Assembly (NCBI RefSeq): GCF_020091405.1
Contig: NZ_CP081903.1
Location: 310,001 to 374,000, forward strand
Source of the DNA: Bacteroides cellulosilyticus
GTDB taxonomy: Bacteria; Bacteroidota; Bacteroidia; Bacteroidales; Bacteroidaceae
Length of the DNA stretch: 64,000 bases
Direction: 5' to 3'
Below are positions 32,020 to 45,700 of this stretch, one piece after another. The position numbers and the translations under genes are program-made. A model generated the notes under the pieces. It did not search any database and was not told the origin of the DNA. It saw only the letters and a program-made list of their open reading frames with translations. Each line of letters starts with the position of its first letter. Within the stretch, counting starts at the first letter, position 1.

Positions 32020-33261
32020 ATGAAAACAAGAATTATCCTCTTAGCCGTCTTTTCTTTCTGCCTTCTGGGAGACACATTTGCAAAAAGAAAAGTGGAAGAA
32101 CCTCCAAGCGACAGACAACAATGGGCTGACCTCTGTTATAAGATAGCACAACCCATTTTGGAAAACATGAGTAAAGGTGAACTGCAAAAGAATATGCAGT
32201 TGGAACTTAGCCCCACATGGGATGGACGTGATAAACGCGTAGCCTACATGGAGGCCTTTGGACGGCTAATGGCAGGCATCTCTCCCTGGTTATCGCTACC
32301 TGCAGATAATACAGCCGAAGGGCAGCAACGCCGCCAATTGCAGGAGTGGGCACTACAAGCATACAAGAATGCTGTAGATCCCCAAAGCCCGGATTACTTG
32401 TTATGGGAAGGACCAACCCAAATTCTGGTAGACGCAGCCTACATTGCCGAAAGTTTTCTTCGTGCGCCAGATGCCACCTGGAAGTTGTTGGATGAAACCA
32501 CCCGGCAACGTTACATCCAATGTTTCAAAGGATTGCGTGTCATCCGCCCAGCTTACAATAACTGGCTGTTGTTCCGTGCCATGACCGAAGTTTTTTTACT
32601 CTCGATTGGCGAGGAAGCCGACCGATTTGCACTTACTGTGGCAGTGAACAAACTCAACGAGTGGTATTTAAGTGACGGTTGGTATTCAGACGGGCCGGAA
32701 TTTGCTTTAGATTATTACAATTCTTATGTCATTCATCCCATGTATGTGGAAATATTAGAAGTTTGCAAAGCAAAAAAGTTTCAGACTCCCGTCAGCACTG
32801 TACTGGCTATTTGCCGTATGCAACGGTTCAATGTTTTCATCGAACGCCTGATTTCACCGGAAGGAACTTATCCTGCCTTCGGACGTTCAGTGATATATCG
32901 CATGGGAGCTTTCCAGACGTTGGCATTAGCTAGCTGGAAATATGGATTACCAGAAGAGCTAAGTAACGGGCAGGTGCGTAGTGCACTGAGTACAGTCATG
33001 CGGAATATGTTTAGTATAGAAGGGAATTTCGATGATAAAAATTTCCTTAGGCTAGGTTTTGCCGGACACCAGCCAGAACTGGCTAACTACTACACCAATA
33101 ATGGTAGTCTCTATATGACTGCATTGGTATTTATGCCATTAGCTCTGCCTGTTACCCATCCCTTCTGGAGCGATCAAGCAGCAGAGTGGACTTCCCAGAA
33201 AGCATGGAGTGGTAAACCATTCCCAATCGACGGACATCACTCACTACGTAACGAGAAATAA
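32020..33261 (+). CDS. DUF2264 domain protein, secreted
   Basis: The 413 residues have a signal peptide (1-21) and match DUF2264 over nearly their full length. Visible segments are SPTWDGRDKRVAYMEAFGRL and YNNWLLFRAMTEVFL, then YLSDGWYSDGPEFALDYYNS. The fold is expected to be an (alpha/alpha) barrel like other glycan-active enzymes, and the family often occurs in PULs, but no reaction can be assigned from sequence. It is divergent from susC and followed by alkaline phosphatase at a 34-base gap, so the two are probably co-transcribed and part of this locus. Confidence 0.85.
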   Translation: MKTRIILLAVFSFCLLGDTFAKRKVEEPPSDRQQWADLCYKIAQPILENMSKGELQKNMQLELSPTWDGRDKRVAYMEAFGRLMAGISPWLSLPADNTAEGQQRRQLQEWALQAYKNAVDPQSPDYLLWEGPTQILVDAAYIAESFLRAPDATWKLLDETTRQRYIQCFKGLRVIRPAYNNWLLFRAMTEVFLLSIGEEADRFALTVAVNKLNEWYLSDGWYSDGPEFALDYYNSYVIHPMYVEILEVCKAKKFQTPVSTVLAICRMQRFNVFIERLISPEGTYPAFGRSVIYRMGAFQTLALASWKYGLPEELSNGQVRSALSTVMRNMFSIEGNFDDKNFLRLGFAGHQPELANYYTNNGSLYMTALVFMPLALPVTHPFWSDQAAEWTSQKAWSGKPFPIDGHHSLRNEK

Positions 33262-33295
33262 AAGGAATTCAAACAAATCACTAAAAATAAATATT

Positions 33296-34717
33296 ATGAG
33301 AAAACTTTCATCTTTATTACTTTTGCTAGTCTTATCCATCTGCTGGAGCTATGCGCAACAAGCCAAATATGTATTCTACTTTATTGGCGACGGAATGGGC
33401 GTCAACCAAGTGCAAGGTACAGAAATCTATCGGGCAGAACTGGAAGGGAAAATGGGAATTGCCCCTTTACTATTTACTCAGTTCCCCTATTCTACCGTCG
33501 CAATTACCAATTCTGCCACAAACAGGGTTACAGACTCGGCTGCCGCAGGTACAGCACTTGCTACCGGCCGTAAGACCCAAAACAGCGCAATTGGCGTATT
33601 GAAGGATCAGGAACCCCCAATTAGCAGTGTAGCTGTATGGGCAAAGAATAAAGGCTGCCGGGTGGGCATTGCCACCAGCGTCACCGTCAACCATGCAACT
33701 CCCGGAGCCTTTTACGCACATGCCGCTAAGCGTACACTTTATCACGAGATCGGAAAAGACTTATATAAGACCGGCTTCGATTTCTATGCCGGTTCCGACT
33801 TCCGGGATGCAACAGACAAGAACAATCCCACGACTGACAACTTATATGAGATGGCCGGCAAAAACGGATATACCATCGCACGCGGTTATAAAGATTATCT
33901 GAAACAGAGCAAAAAAGCTGATAAGATGCTCCTACTGCAAACTGAAGAAGCCTCTAAAAGTGAATTTGTAGCCATTCCTTATGCAATCGACCGTAAAAAG
34001 GGAGATATGACTCTTCAGGACATCACCCGTTCCGCCATCAATTTCTTGTCAAAAGATTTATCCAAAGGCTTTTTCCTGATGGTAGAAGGGGGAAGAATTG
34101 ACTGGGCCTGCCACAGCAATGATGCTGCAACCACATTTCATGAAATAATAGACTTCGATAATACCATCAAGATAGCTTATGAGTTTTATTCGCAACATCC
34201 GGATGAAACACTGATAGTTGTCACTGCCGATCACGAAACCGGAGGCTTTGTACTGGGCACAGGCACTTATGACCTGAATCTACAGGTATTGAAAAACCAA
34301 AAAGTCAGCGAAAACGGCTTCACCCGTATCGTCAACGAAATGCGCGCCAAGACCAACAATCAAGTGAGCTGGGAAACCATACGACAGGCCTTGAAAGACA
34401 ATTTCGGTTTCTGGGATAAGATAGAACTAACTGCCGAGCAGGAAGCCCGATTGAAAACGGTTCATGAAAAAAGCCTGATGCATCAGGAGATGAAGCTGGA
34501 AAAGAGCGAATATGCACAAGACGAACCGATAGCATCGGAAGCTAAACGTATCATCAATGAAATAGCTCTTGTAGGCTGGACCAGCGGAGGACATTCAGCC
34601 GGTTATGTTCCAGTATTTGCCATTGGAGCCGGAGCAGATCTGTTTCAAGGGCGTATAGACAACACAGAGATACCTACAAAAATCGCTCAAGCTGCCGGAT
34701 ATCCTATAGATTTCTAA
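33296..34717 (+). CDS. alkaline phosphatase (PhoA family), secreted
   Basis: Starting at the ATG at 33296 gives 473 residues with a clean signal peptide (1-20, ending SYAQ); the open frame upstream to 33209 overlaps DUF2264 and is not needed. PhoA motifs are all present: D32 (GDGMG), nucleophile S81 (TDSAAAGTALATG), VNHATPGAFYAH, EGGRIDWACH, TADHETGG and the C-terminal GGHSAGYVPVF. It removes phosphate from monoesters in the periplasm. In this locus it would complete the work of the phosphodiesterases. A Pho-box cannot be judged in this phylum. Confidence 0.95.
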   Translation: MRKLSSLLLLLVLSICWSYAQQAKYVFYFIGDGMGVNQVQGTEIYRAELEGKMGIAPLLFTQFPYSTVAITNSATNRVTDSAAAGTALATGRKTQNSAIGVLKDQEPPISSVAVWAKNKGCRVGIATSVTVNHATPGAFYAHAAKRTLYHEIGKDLYKTGFDFYAGSDFRDATDKNNPTTDNLYEMAGKNGYTIARGYKDYLKQSKKADKMLLLQTEEASKSEFVAIPYAIDRKKGDMTLQDITRSAINFLSKDLSKGFFLMVEGGRIDWACHSNDAATTFHEIIDFDNTIKIAYEFYSQHPDETLIVVTADHETGGFVLGTGTYDLNLQVLKNQKVSENGFTRIVNEMRAKTNNQVSWETIRQALKDNFGFWDKIELTAEQEARLKTVHEKSLMHQEMKLEKSEYAQDEPIASEAKRIINEIALVGWTSGGHSAGYVPVFAIGAGADLFQGRIDNTEIPTKIAQAAGYPIDF

Positions 34718-34734
34718 ATGATTATGAATTTATC

Positions 34735-34766
34735 TTAGGCACGAATTACGTGTAATCCGTGCCTAA
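34735..34766. terminator. bidirectional hairpin terminator overlapping the HTCS stop
   Basis: The arms 34735-34748 and 34753-34766 pair over 14 bases with one mismatch around a CGTG loop. The right arm contains the stop codon of the convergent HTCS gene (34763-34765). Confidence 0.65.
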
Positions 34767-37700
34767 ACCTCCGAATCTTTTCTTTTCTGATAACTCTGTG
34801 GCGTACACCCGTACTGATTTTTGAAACAACGGCTGAAATACACTGGCGAACTGAATCCACAGCGATCGCTCACCTCCGCAATCGGCAAATCAGAATATCG
34901 ACGAAGAAGAGTTGCAGCATGTTTCAAGCGGTAATTGAGTACAAAGTTATTAGGAGTCATGCCCGTCAAAGCTTTAAATTTGGAATACAGCAAAGAACGA
35001 CCTATACCAACTTCCTTACATAATTCCGGTATATCAAAATCAGGATCGTCAATATGTTCCTCGATGATTTGTGACGTTTTGCGCAACATCTCCTGATCCA
35101 GCGGATTGATGCTGGTCAAATCTATTTCCGACAGAGGTTTCTTACGAAGCTGATGTTGTATCAGCAATCTGTTCCTTACCAGATTATTAGCTCTTGCCAA
35201 AAGCAACTGTGCATTGAAAGGTTTGCTTATATAGTCATCCGCCCCACGATTCAACCCCTCAATACTCTGCTCCGTATTGTTGAGCGCAGTAAGCAGAATA
35301 ATAGGAATATGGCACAAATCAACATTATTCTTTATTTGCAGGCACATTTCAATTCCAGTCATTTCAGGCATCATAATATCCGATATAATCAGACTCGGCT
35401 TATGCTCGTAGGCTTGAGCAAGCCCTTCTTTTCCATTATTCGCCAAGTAGACTTGATAGAAAGGTTCAAAAAGCTGTTTCAAGATTTGCAGCAGTTCTTT
35501 ATTGTCTTCCACCAACAACAGTTTCCTGTCGTTCTCTTTTGCCGTTTCCTGCAATAGTGAGTCTTCCGGTACAGGCACTTCATAAAAAGAGGCTATTTTC
35601 TCGCCTAACAATGGTCCTGTAGTAGTCATCATATCAGATACACTATCAACAAATTGAATATGTTCGTCTTCCTTATAGATACTCATGTTGAGCGATAAAG
35701 TAATTGTAAAAGTGCTGCCCTTCCCTACCTCACTTTCTACAGAAATTGCCCCATGATGTTTTTCTACGATGCTTTTGGTCAAAGCCAAACCGATGCCCGT
35801 ACCTGGAGATTGTTCGTTTCCCTTCTGATTCCCGCCCTGATAAAAGCGGTCGAAAATACGGGCGGAATCCAAATCTGAGATGCCACTACCGGTATCGCAA
35901 ATCTGTATCTTCACATTACCGTTATCAGTGGCAATTATCATACCTATTTTCCCTCCGTCAGGGGTATATTTAAAAGCATTTGAAAGCAAATTAAAAAACA
36001 CTTTCTCCAATTGTTTAGCATCAAACCAGCACACTATTTCCACCGGATTGCACTGAAAATCATAACAAATGTTACGTTGATGTGCAAAGTCACTGAACGA
36101 AAGAAATATCTCTTTCAGGAATTTCCCTATATCCCGCTTCTCTATTTGCAATATAAAGCGGTTCTGGGTAAATCGTCTGAAGTCCAAAAGTTCAGAAACC
36201 AAATTAGTCATCTGCTGTGCACTCTGCTTTATTTTCAATATCTTGTTGTATACTTGCGGAGGAAGCAGCTGATTTTGCAACAAAGTATCAATATGGCTGA
36301 CAATCAGTGTCAATGGAGTACGGAATTCGTGACTCACATTAGTAAAAAATACCAGCTTGGCATGATTCATTTCTTCTATATGCTGTTTTTCGATACGCTC
36401 TTTTTCCAGCGATTGCGCCAAAGCCTGTTTTGCGAATCGGTTTCGGGCATAATAAGTGATACCCGAAACAATTGTAATCATATAGAATATCCATGCCCAC
36501 CAAGTGGCATACCAAGGAGTGGCAATATGAATAGCCAATTGAATAGGAAGCTGACCGGAAGCATACGCCATACGTACATAAAGTGTATAATCGCCCGGAT
36601 CGAGGTTTGTATATCTGGCCTCCGGAGTCGGAGTAAATGTCCAGGCTCTATCCAATCCTTCCAATTTATATTCAAAGCCTTGCTGCGCATATTTGTTCTG
36701 ATAATCAGAATGGGCAAACTTGATAAGCAGATTATTTTCTTCAGTATCCAGCATTAACTTCTTCGTAAAAGGAAGCGCTGCAGTGAGTATTTTATTTTCA
36801 GGCGACGGTTCTATCAACCGATTGTTAACATGAAGAGTAGAGAAATAAAGAGAACTTATCTCTACCTGGGAAGTATGAAATTCTTCTTCTGCCAAAAGAG
36901 TAACCCCTTTTGTGTCTCCAATATAGATTTTATTGTCCGAAGAGACATAAATCCCGCAATCCCGGATGATCGGAGCCTTGAGATAGACTTCTTTCTGTCC
37001 CAAGCTGGTAAATGACTGCTCTTTCGGATCAAAAAGTATGATTCCCCGGTCTCCGGTAAGGATAAACTTATTGCTGGCAGTCTGTTTCACATTGTAGCAA
37101 TAATTGCTGGGCAATGTGCTGTTCTCCGTATTATAAACAATCATTTTTCTGGTATTCCGATCATAATACAGTAATCCGCTTCCTAACGTACAGATATATG
37201 CACCGTCTTTTGTCACCCGCACATGCGATATGCTGCCCTTATAGCCCATATCCTGCAGCTTGAGAGTACTTCTTTGAGTAACATCAGAAAGAGGGACGAT
37301 CACAACTCTGTCTGCCTGGTTAGCATAGAAGTTCCCTTCTGCATCAATATCAAAATTTATACAGTAAGACTCCGGTTTGAACAGAAACGTAAAGTGATTA
37401 GTCACCGGATCGAGTTGAAAAACACCTTCACGGGAAGAAAGATAAAGTTTACCATTCCACATCTTGACCTGATAGATGAAATGGCGCGGAACCGGAGTAT
37501 TTTCCAACTGATGTTCCAGATAATTATAAAAGCTTTTTTTCTGAAAATCATAACGTGACAATCCTCCTAGGTGGGTTCCGATATACAGGTAGTCATTCTC
37601 CCGGTCATAGCAGATGCTCTTTACATTGTTATGCGGAATAGAGTTCGCCCCCCCCGCCGTAAATTGATGTACCAGTTCCCAGTTTTCATTTATGCAACCT

Positions 37701-38779
37701 AAACCTCCTCCGTCAGTACTGACCCAAAGATTTCCATGTTTATCAGCCGTCATCTCACCAATATATGAATAATATAGGTTGGAAAGATTTCCGGCCTGGT
37801 AGTCATAGTGTACAAATCCACTGCGGTCGGGAGTAAAATAGTTCACTCCTCCATAGAAACTTCCTATCCAGATAGTTCCTTGTTGGTCAGTATAAAGAGA
37901 AAAAATGGAAGGATGATTTAAGCCCCCCACATACTGAGGTATCTGTATCAGTGTATAGGTTTGCTTCCGGACATCATACTTTTGTAAACCAACGAAAGTT
38001 CCAAACCAAATATTATGCTCATCATCCTCGACAAAGGCACGTATCTGCATATTGCGGATCCCAGCACTTCCGGTAAGTGCGTAAGGAACTTTTTGCAATA
38101 CATTATCCTTGAGCCGATACAATCCTTGCATGCGAGTGCCTATCCACACTTCTTCGTCCGAACTCTCGAAAATGCAATATACATCTATATTTTCCAGTAA
38201 AAACCGGGATGGTTGGAGTGTGTTTTGGGGAATGATATACATTCCTTCCATCATGCCGACATATATATTGGTTTCGCTAATTGCCAGCGTGTTTACGGTA
38301 TAAGGAGGAAGTTTCACTTTCGACCGGACGGTGTGCTGTCGGCAATCATAAGCGAAAAGAGAATCTTTCCGGGCATACCATATTTCATTCTGATAGACAG
38401 CCAAAGCGGTAGTAGTATTGTCTGTCGTATATTGCTTAAATGTGGAGGCATGAATGTCATAGCCAAACAAATTATTATCAGCTATGAAGAAAATATCGCC
38501 ATCGATATCATGAACAATGAAAGGTACATAATTACCGATCCAAAGTTTTTCTCCATCCGCATCTGTAATTTCACCTTTGACATAAGTGATTTGCTCTCCA
38601 TCATACATATTGATGCCTTCCTGCGTTCCAAACCACATCCGTCCCAATCCATCTTGGGCAATACTCAAAACCGAAGGTTGTGATAGTCCATTTTGCAAGC
38701 CCAAATTACGGAAATATTCGGCAGTTGCCGGAAGTGTGCTAAATAGCAAAAGAAGTAGAGATATGATTCTGTTTTTCAT
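34763..38779 (-). CDS. hybrid two-component system sensor/regulator (HTCS)
   Basis: This 1338-residue protein has a signal peptide (1-20), two-bladed repeats of Reg_prop beta-propeller motifs (about 25-640, for example WFGTQEGINMYDG, WIGTRMQGLYRL), a Y_Y_Y domain (about 690-760) and a membrane helix (WYATWWAWIFYMITIVSGITYY given in part). A HisKA domain (FFTNVSHEFRTPLTLIV), HATPase (DTGSGISDLD, GTGIGLALTKSIVEKHHG), a receiver domain with IISDIMMPEMTG, and an AraC-type HTH (about 1230-1338) complete it. HTCS bind an oligosaccharide in the periplasm and activate the adjacent PUL. It lies beside the phosphoesterase PUL and its likely ligand is a breakdown product of that PUL's substrate, although GH10/CE1 lies on its other side. 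Confidence 0.95.
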   Translation of the reverse strand: MKNRIISLLLLLFSTLPATAEYFRNLGLQNGLSQPSVLSIAQDGLGRMWFGTQEGINMYDGEQITYVKGEITDADGEKLWIGNYVPFIVHDIDGDIFFIADNNLFGYDIHASTFKQYTTDNTTTALAVYQNEIWYARKDSLFAYDCRQHTVRSKVKLPPYTVNTLAISETNIYVGMMEGMYIIPQNTLQPSRFLLENIDVYCIFESSDEEVWIGTRMQGLYRLKDNVLQKVPYALTGSAGIRNMQIRAFVEDDEHNIWFGTFVGLQKYDVRKQTYTLIQIPQYVGGLNHPSIFSLYTDQQGTIWIGSFYGGVNYFTPDRSGFVHYDYQAGNLSNLYYSYIGEMTADKHGNLWVSTDGGGLGCINENWELVHQFTAGGANSIPHNNVKSICYDRENDYLYIGTHLGGLSRYDFQKKSFYNYLEHQLENTPVPRHFIYQVKMWNGKLYLSSREGVFQLDPVTNHFTFLFKPESYCINFDIDAEGNFYANQADRVVIVPLSDVTQRSTLKLQDMGYKGSISHVRVTKDGAYICTLGSGLLYYDRNTRKMIVYNTENSTLPSNYCYNVKQTASNKFILTGDRGIILFDPKEQSFTSLGQKEVYLKAPIIRDCGIYVSSDNKIYIGDTKGVTLLAEEEFHTSQVEISSLYFSTLHVNNRLIEPSPENKILTAALPFTKKLMLDTEENNLLIKFAHSDYQNKYAQQGFEYKLEGLDRAWTFTPTPEARYTNLDPGDYTLYVRMAYASGQLPIQLAIHIATPWYATWWAWIFYMITIVSGITYYARNRFAKQALAQSLEKERIEKQHIEEMNHAKLVFFTNVSHEFRTPLTLIVSHIDTLLQNQLLPPQVYNKILKIKQSAQQMTNLVSELLDFRRFTQNRFILQIEKRDIGKFLKEIFLSFSDFAHQRNICYDFQCNPVEIVCWFDAKQLEKVFFNLLSNAFKYTPDGGKIGMIIATDNGNVKIQICDTGSGISDLDSARIFDRFYQGGNQKGNEQSPGTGIGLALTKSIVEKHHGAISVESEVGKGSTFTITLSLNMSIYKEDEHIQFVDSVSDMMTTTGPLLGEKIASFYEVPVPEDSLLQETAKENDRKLLLVEDNKELLQILKQLFEPFYQVYLANNGKEGLAQAYEHKPSLIISDIMMPEMTGIEMCLQIKNNVDLCHIPIILLTALNNTEQSIEGLNRGADDYISKPFNAQLLLARANNLVRNRLLIQHQLRKKPLSEIDLTSINPLDQEMLRKTSQIIEEHIDDPDFDIPELCKEVGIGRSLLYSKFKALTGMTPNNFVLNYRLKHAATLLRRYSDLPIAEVSDRCGFSSPVYFSRCFKNQYGCTPQSYQKRKDSEV

Positions 38780-38811
38780 TAGTATGGTTTCCGCATTTTA
38801 TTATAAATGCA

Positions 38812-38819
38812 AAAATAAG
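38812..38819 (-). promoter_or_regulatory. -7 box of the HTCS gene
   Basis: TATTTTTG on the minus strand, 32 bases before the ATG, is a perfect -7 element. No -33 TTTG is correctly spaced. Confidence 0.45.
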
Positions 38820-38864
38820 GAAAAAAGAATATAGCTCCTACTAAAACAAAGTTTATTGTTGAAA

Positions 38865-38909
38865 GAACTGCCCCCAAAAGTTAGACATAAAACTTTAAGA
38901 GTGCAGTTC
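38865..38909. repeat. imperfect hairpin resembling an IS3-family end
   Basis: GAACTGC (38865-38871) and GCAGTTC (38903-38909) close a partly paired dyad containing CCCCCAAAAGTTAGACA. That wording resembles the terminal repeats of IS3/IS150-type elements, but there is no transposase and no second end. It may be an insertion-sequence scar, or simply a terminator for GH10/CE1. Confidence 0.35.
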
Positions 38910-38956
38910 ATATCCAACTCTTGAGGGACTTTATTTTTATCTTTTAAGGCATATCC

Positions 38957-41431
<2,475 letters not shown>

Positions 41432-42487
41432 ATGAAGAAAAGCGTATTCATGCTGCTCATCACCCTGCTGTCACTGGCAGCAAACGCCCAGACGCCGTAC
41501 CGCAACGAGGACGGAAAGAAGATTGATAAAGAAGAGTTGGAAACAAAGGATTACCTGCCGGAAATACACGGTACTATCCGTACTAAGTTTGAGTATCAGA
41601 CTGAAATGGCTGCCAGTCGTTTCGAAGTACGCAACGCACGCATCAGCATTACCGGAAATGTATTGCCTATCGTAGCTTATAAGGCGGAAATTGATCTCTC
41701 CGATGAAGGACAAATCAAAATGTTGGATGCCTACGCCCGCCTTTTCCCGATAAAAGACCTGACCGTCACCGCAGGACAAATGCGAGTACCATTTACAATC
41801 GACGCCCACCGCTCTCCACATCAGCAATATTTCGCTAACCGTTCGTTTATCGCGAAACAAGTTGGTAATGTACGTGACGTTGGTGTTACATTGGGATATA
41901 AATTCGGCACAGGAGTACCTGTAACCTTAGAAGGCGGACTCTACAATGGTTCGGGACTGACTAATCAAAAAGAATGGCACAAAGAGGTAAACTATTCCGC
42001 CAAAGTACAATTCCTTTTCGCCAAAAAGCTGAATCTGGCTTTAAGTATACAGAGCATCCAGCCACAAGAGGTAAGGATAAACTCGTATGATATCGGTGCT
42101 TTCTATGAATTCGGACGCTTCCATATTGAAGGAGAGTATTTGTACAAAACTTATGCAGACAATGCCTATGACAACGTGCATGCCGTAAATAGTTTTATCA
42201 ATTACGACCTCCCTTTACGAAAAGTATTCAACAAGATGTCCTTTCTGGCACGCTACGACATGATGACCAGCCAAAGCGATGGGAAAGCCATTGATGAAGA
42301 AACCGGCGCTTTGACTACCACCGACTACAAACGCCACCGTATAACCGGAGGTATCACTTTCAGCCTCAGCAAAGCGTTCCGTACAGACCTCCGGCTGAAC
42401 TACGAAAAGTATTTCTACGCCAAAAACAGTATTGCCAAAGAGTCTGAACAAGATAAGATTGTATTGGAACTGATGGTGAGGTTCTAA
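41432..42487 (+). CDS. phosphate-selective (OprO/OprP-type) porin family protein
   Basis: The start at 41432 gives a clean signal peptide (MKKSVFMLLITLLSLAANAQ) and 351 residues; the open frame reaches 41396 through a TTG, and an ATG at 41426 is also possible. The mature part is a beta-barrel with alternating strands and a terminal aromatic residue (KIVLELMVRF). It contains the OprP-family segment AYARLFPIKDLTVTAGQMRVPF, followed by FANRSFIAKQVGNVRDVGVTL. It probably forms an outer-membrane pore for anions such as phosphate, but Bacteroides members are untested as far as I know. It is a single gene, 23 bases from the convergent DUF3098 gene. Confidence 0.8.
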   Translation: MKKSVFMLLITLLSLAANAQTPYRNEDGKKIDKEELETKDYLPEIHGTIRTKFEYQTEMAASRFEVRNARISITGNVLPIVAYKAEIDLSDEGQIKMLDAYARLFPIKDLTVTAGQMRVPFTIDAHRSPHQQYFANRSFIAKQVGNVRDVGVTLGYKFGTGVPVTLEGGLYNGSGLTNQKEWHKEVNYSAKVQFLFAKKLNLALSIQSIQPQEVRINSYDIGAFYEFGRFHIEGEYLYKTYADNAYDNVHAVNSFINYDLPLRKVFNKMSFLARYDMMTSQSDGKAIDEETGALTTTDYKRHRITGGITFSLSKAFRTDLRLNYEKYFYAKNSIAKESEQDKIVLELMVRF

Positions 42488-42509
42488 GGCACGCAAAACT
42501 TTGAAATAA

Positions 42510-42758
42510 TCAGCCCCGCCCAGGCCGGTACAGGATACCGAATATATTAATCAAATACCCTGTCAGACAAACGATGGGAGCTACCCTTATACGCAATCCG
42601 CTGAATATATCAGGGTTGTAGGCGGCGGGGGTACTCCCCTCACCGCTCATGAACAGATATCCTACTATTATTATTACCGAGCCAATTAGCAGAATCACAT
42701 AATTTCTCCTGCCAAATACCGTTTCTGTCTCCTTCTGCTTCATTATTTTTGATCCCAT
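42510..42758 (-). CDS. small DUF3098 membrane protein
   Basis: The 82 residues have two hydrophobic helices (about 20-38 and 58-76) and the DUF3098 pattern FGRRNYVILLIGSVIIIVGY, then FSGLRIRVAPIVCLTGYLI. The function of the family is unknown. It follows the DUF2723 gene by 15 bases and is probably co-transcribed with it. DUF3098 genes in this phylum are more often next to ftsX, so this copy in a different place may be a paralogue. Confidence 0.75.
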   Translation of the reverse strand: MGSKIMKQKETETVFGRRNYVILLIGSVIIIVGYLFMSGEGSTPAAYNPDIFSGLRIRVAPIVCLTGYLINIFGILYRPGRG

Positions 42759-42773
42759 ATTCTGCTTTTGTTT

Positions 42774-45700
42774 TTAGTTCTTGTAACCCATGTTTGGAGC
42801 AAATAGTGCATATTTATCTTCAAACCGTCTGTTGCTCTCTTTATATCTCTCTTCATCTACCTCCTTCAGAAGTTCATTACATTGGTTCCATTGCCAGAAT
42901 TTATAGATACAATCATTGTGGACCATTTCCATACGGTTTCCCTTTAATGAAAAAGCCCAGTTGATATAATCTTCCGCTTCGGCTATCAAATGCTCTGTCA
43001 GGGTTATCGCTTTCATCTTTTCGCCCAATGCGGCATAGGCTGTTGCTATGCTATAAGAACCGCTTTCATACGTTTCGGGAACATTATATCCCGGAACAGC
43101 CTGTTCCGCATAAGCAAGTACTTTCTTTGCACGCGCAGGGTCTCCTTGTATTATCAGTTCTTTGGCCAGTTGCGCGAAAAGCCTGCGATGATACCAACAC
43201 GTACGCAGGGTTGTTTCATCCAGATAGAGCCCCGGGGTATTCAGCCCGCCATATTTATATCTGTTCATTACATTGTCATAAAGCCTTTCCACATCTACTG
43301 CATAAGGCCTGTTTTCGTCGGCATCTCCCCACTTCTTATAGTTAAAAGGCGTAAAGCGGAATGCTAATCCTTCCTGCACAAAGTAATTGTCAAACTTCAG
43401 TTTACTGACACTCCCTACGGAGATTGCAAGGTAAAGCGGACGTTCCCAATTACAGTTCGCCAGTATCTCCAGCATCAGTAAATCTACTTTGTTCAGCATA
43501 CGTATATCTTTTAAAGGAATATAAAGTTTGTCCGGTATCGCATCTTTCAGTTCTTCCCCCTTCAAATGCCGGATTGCTTCAGGAAGCATGATTCCCGAAC
43601 GAAGCAGCGCGTCCTTATCAATATGGATATTTATCGTATCCGTAGGGATTACATTAAATTCCTGTCTCTCTGAGAATATCCAATATTTCAAGATATTTTT
43701 TATTTCAAACGGGTCTTCTCCAAAGCTGTCACGTGCTTCCTCCGGATTTCTCCGGTACAATTCCTCTATTTGCTTTTTCAGTTCCGGGCGTACGACCACA
43801 TATTCGTTTTTACCTTCCTGATATTGATTCTTATTCCAACTTATAGGTAGTCCGGGAGCATCATACAACGGACATTGCTGTTGATAAATATACCAATCGG
43901 TCTGTGCGTAGCTTAGGTTGCAGACACGTGCATCCCTGCGCACTTCCTCCGTATCCTGATTATACCACAATGGGAAAGTATCATTATCCCCGTTACAAAA
44001 GATAATCGGATTTCCCGTATCGGGAAGAGTCATCAGATAGTTAGCCCCAAAGTCGCGACAAGTGAAACGGGCACTCCGGTCATGGTCATCCCACGTCTGA
44101 GTGGCCATTTGCACCGGAATCAATAAACAGATTGTCATTAATACACCAACCTGTATCGTAGAAGTCGTTTTCCGGCGAAGCACATCACACAATCCGGCAG
44201 CACCTATCCCTATCCAGATAGCAAAAGTATAGAACGAACCGGCGTATGCATAGTCCCGTTCGCGCGGCTGACCGGGTGTTTGATTCAGATAAAGCACAAT
44301 AGCCAATCCTGTCATAAAGAAGAGGAAAAACAGTACACTAAACTGCTGTTTGCCTTTCTTGCTGCGGTTCCATTGCCAATAGATGCCGAACAGTCCTAAT
44401 AATAGCGGCAATCCGTAAAACACATTGTGCCCTTTGTTCTGGCGCAGGGATTCCGGCAACAAGCTCTGGTCTCCCAATCTTAAATTATCCAACCAGGAAA
44501 TTCCTGTTATCCAGTTCCCATGTTCCGGTTCGCCACTTCCCTGCACATCATTCTGCCGTCCTACAAAGTTCCACAAGAAATAGCGCCAATACATATAATT
44601 GAGTTGATAGGTAATGAAATAAGTCAGGTTTTCTTTTTGTGTGGGAGCGGCCTCGTTTCCTCCTGTCCAATTTTTGTAAGAAGAAGCCATGCGCTCACTC
44701 CACATCCGGGGAAACAGCATATTCTGAGTATAGCACACATCTTCTTTATGCCGGATTATTTTATATTTGCCTTCTTCTTTATCCGGGCGATATACAGCAC
44801 TCCCCTTTGTGGTTTTTACTCTGTAATAGTCACCCTCGGGCACATATTCCGGTTCGGAAGCGTAGGTTTTTCCATAAAGCAGGGGAGCACTTTCATACTG
44901 CTCTCGGTTCAGATAACTTTTGAGCGTAAAAATATTGTCCGGCGCATTCTCATTAAGCGGAGTATTGGCGTTGGCACGAATCAGTATCACCGCATAGGTG
45001 GTATAACCTACGGTGAGCATAAGCAAGCACCATAAAGAAGTATGCAACATACGTTTTCGGAAACGATAAATGGCTCCGGCCAGTACGAAAAATGTTAAAG
45101 CTAAAAAGCTTATCAGCCCTGTGTGGAAAGGAAGCCCGAATACATTGACAAAAAGCAGTTCGAACCAGCCTCCCATATCAGCCATGCCCGGAATATAAAC
45201 AAAAAGAATAAATATAATGAGAAGACCGGATATAGCAATTGCCGCAGCTACTCCTTTAAGCGATATCGTCCGATATTTCTGATAATAGAAAACCAACACA
45301 ATAGCCGGGATACAGAGTAAATTAAGCAAATGCACTCCGATTGACAGCCCTATGATATAAGCTATCAGGATAAGCCAACGGTCGCCATATACCGAATCCG
45401 ACTCATCTTGCCAGCGAAGAATCATCCAAAACACCAGTGCCGTAAGAAAAGAAGAGAAGGCATAGACTTCACCTTCTACCGCACTGAACCAGAATGTGTC
45501 ACTGAATGTATATGCCAAGGCTCCAACAAACCCTGCCCCCAGAATGATAATAACATCCGCCGTCGATAAATTCTGCCCATCATTTATTATCAGGAACCTT
45601 ACTAAGCGGGTGATACTCCAAAAAAGAAATAAGATACAACCGGCACTCAGCAACGCATTCAGAAAATTAACCATCCAGGACACTTGTGACGGATCGGAAG

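Noticed and set aside
34763..38779. Several plus-strand frames of 130 to 250 codons across the HTCS gene
   Set aside because: All are antisense to a protein whose domains are continuous and intact.
38865..38909. Intact insertion sequence of the IS3 type
   Set aside because: Only a possible terminal-repeat-like stretch is present; there is no transposase frame and no matching second end within the gap.
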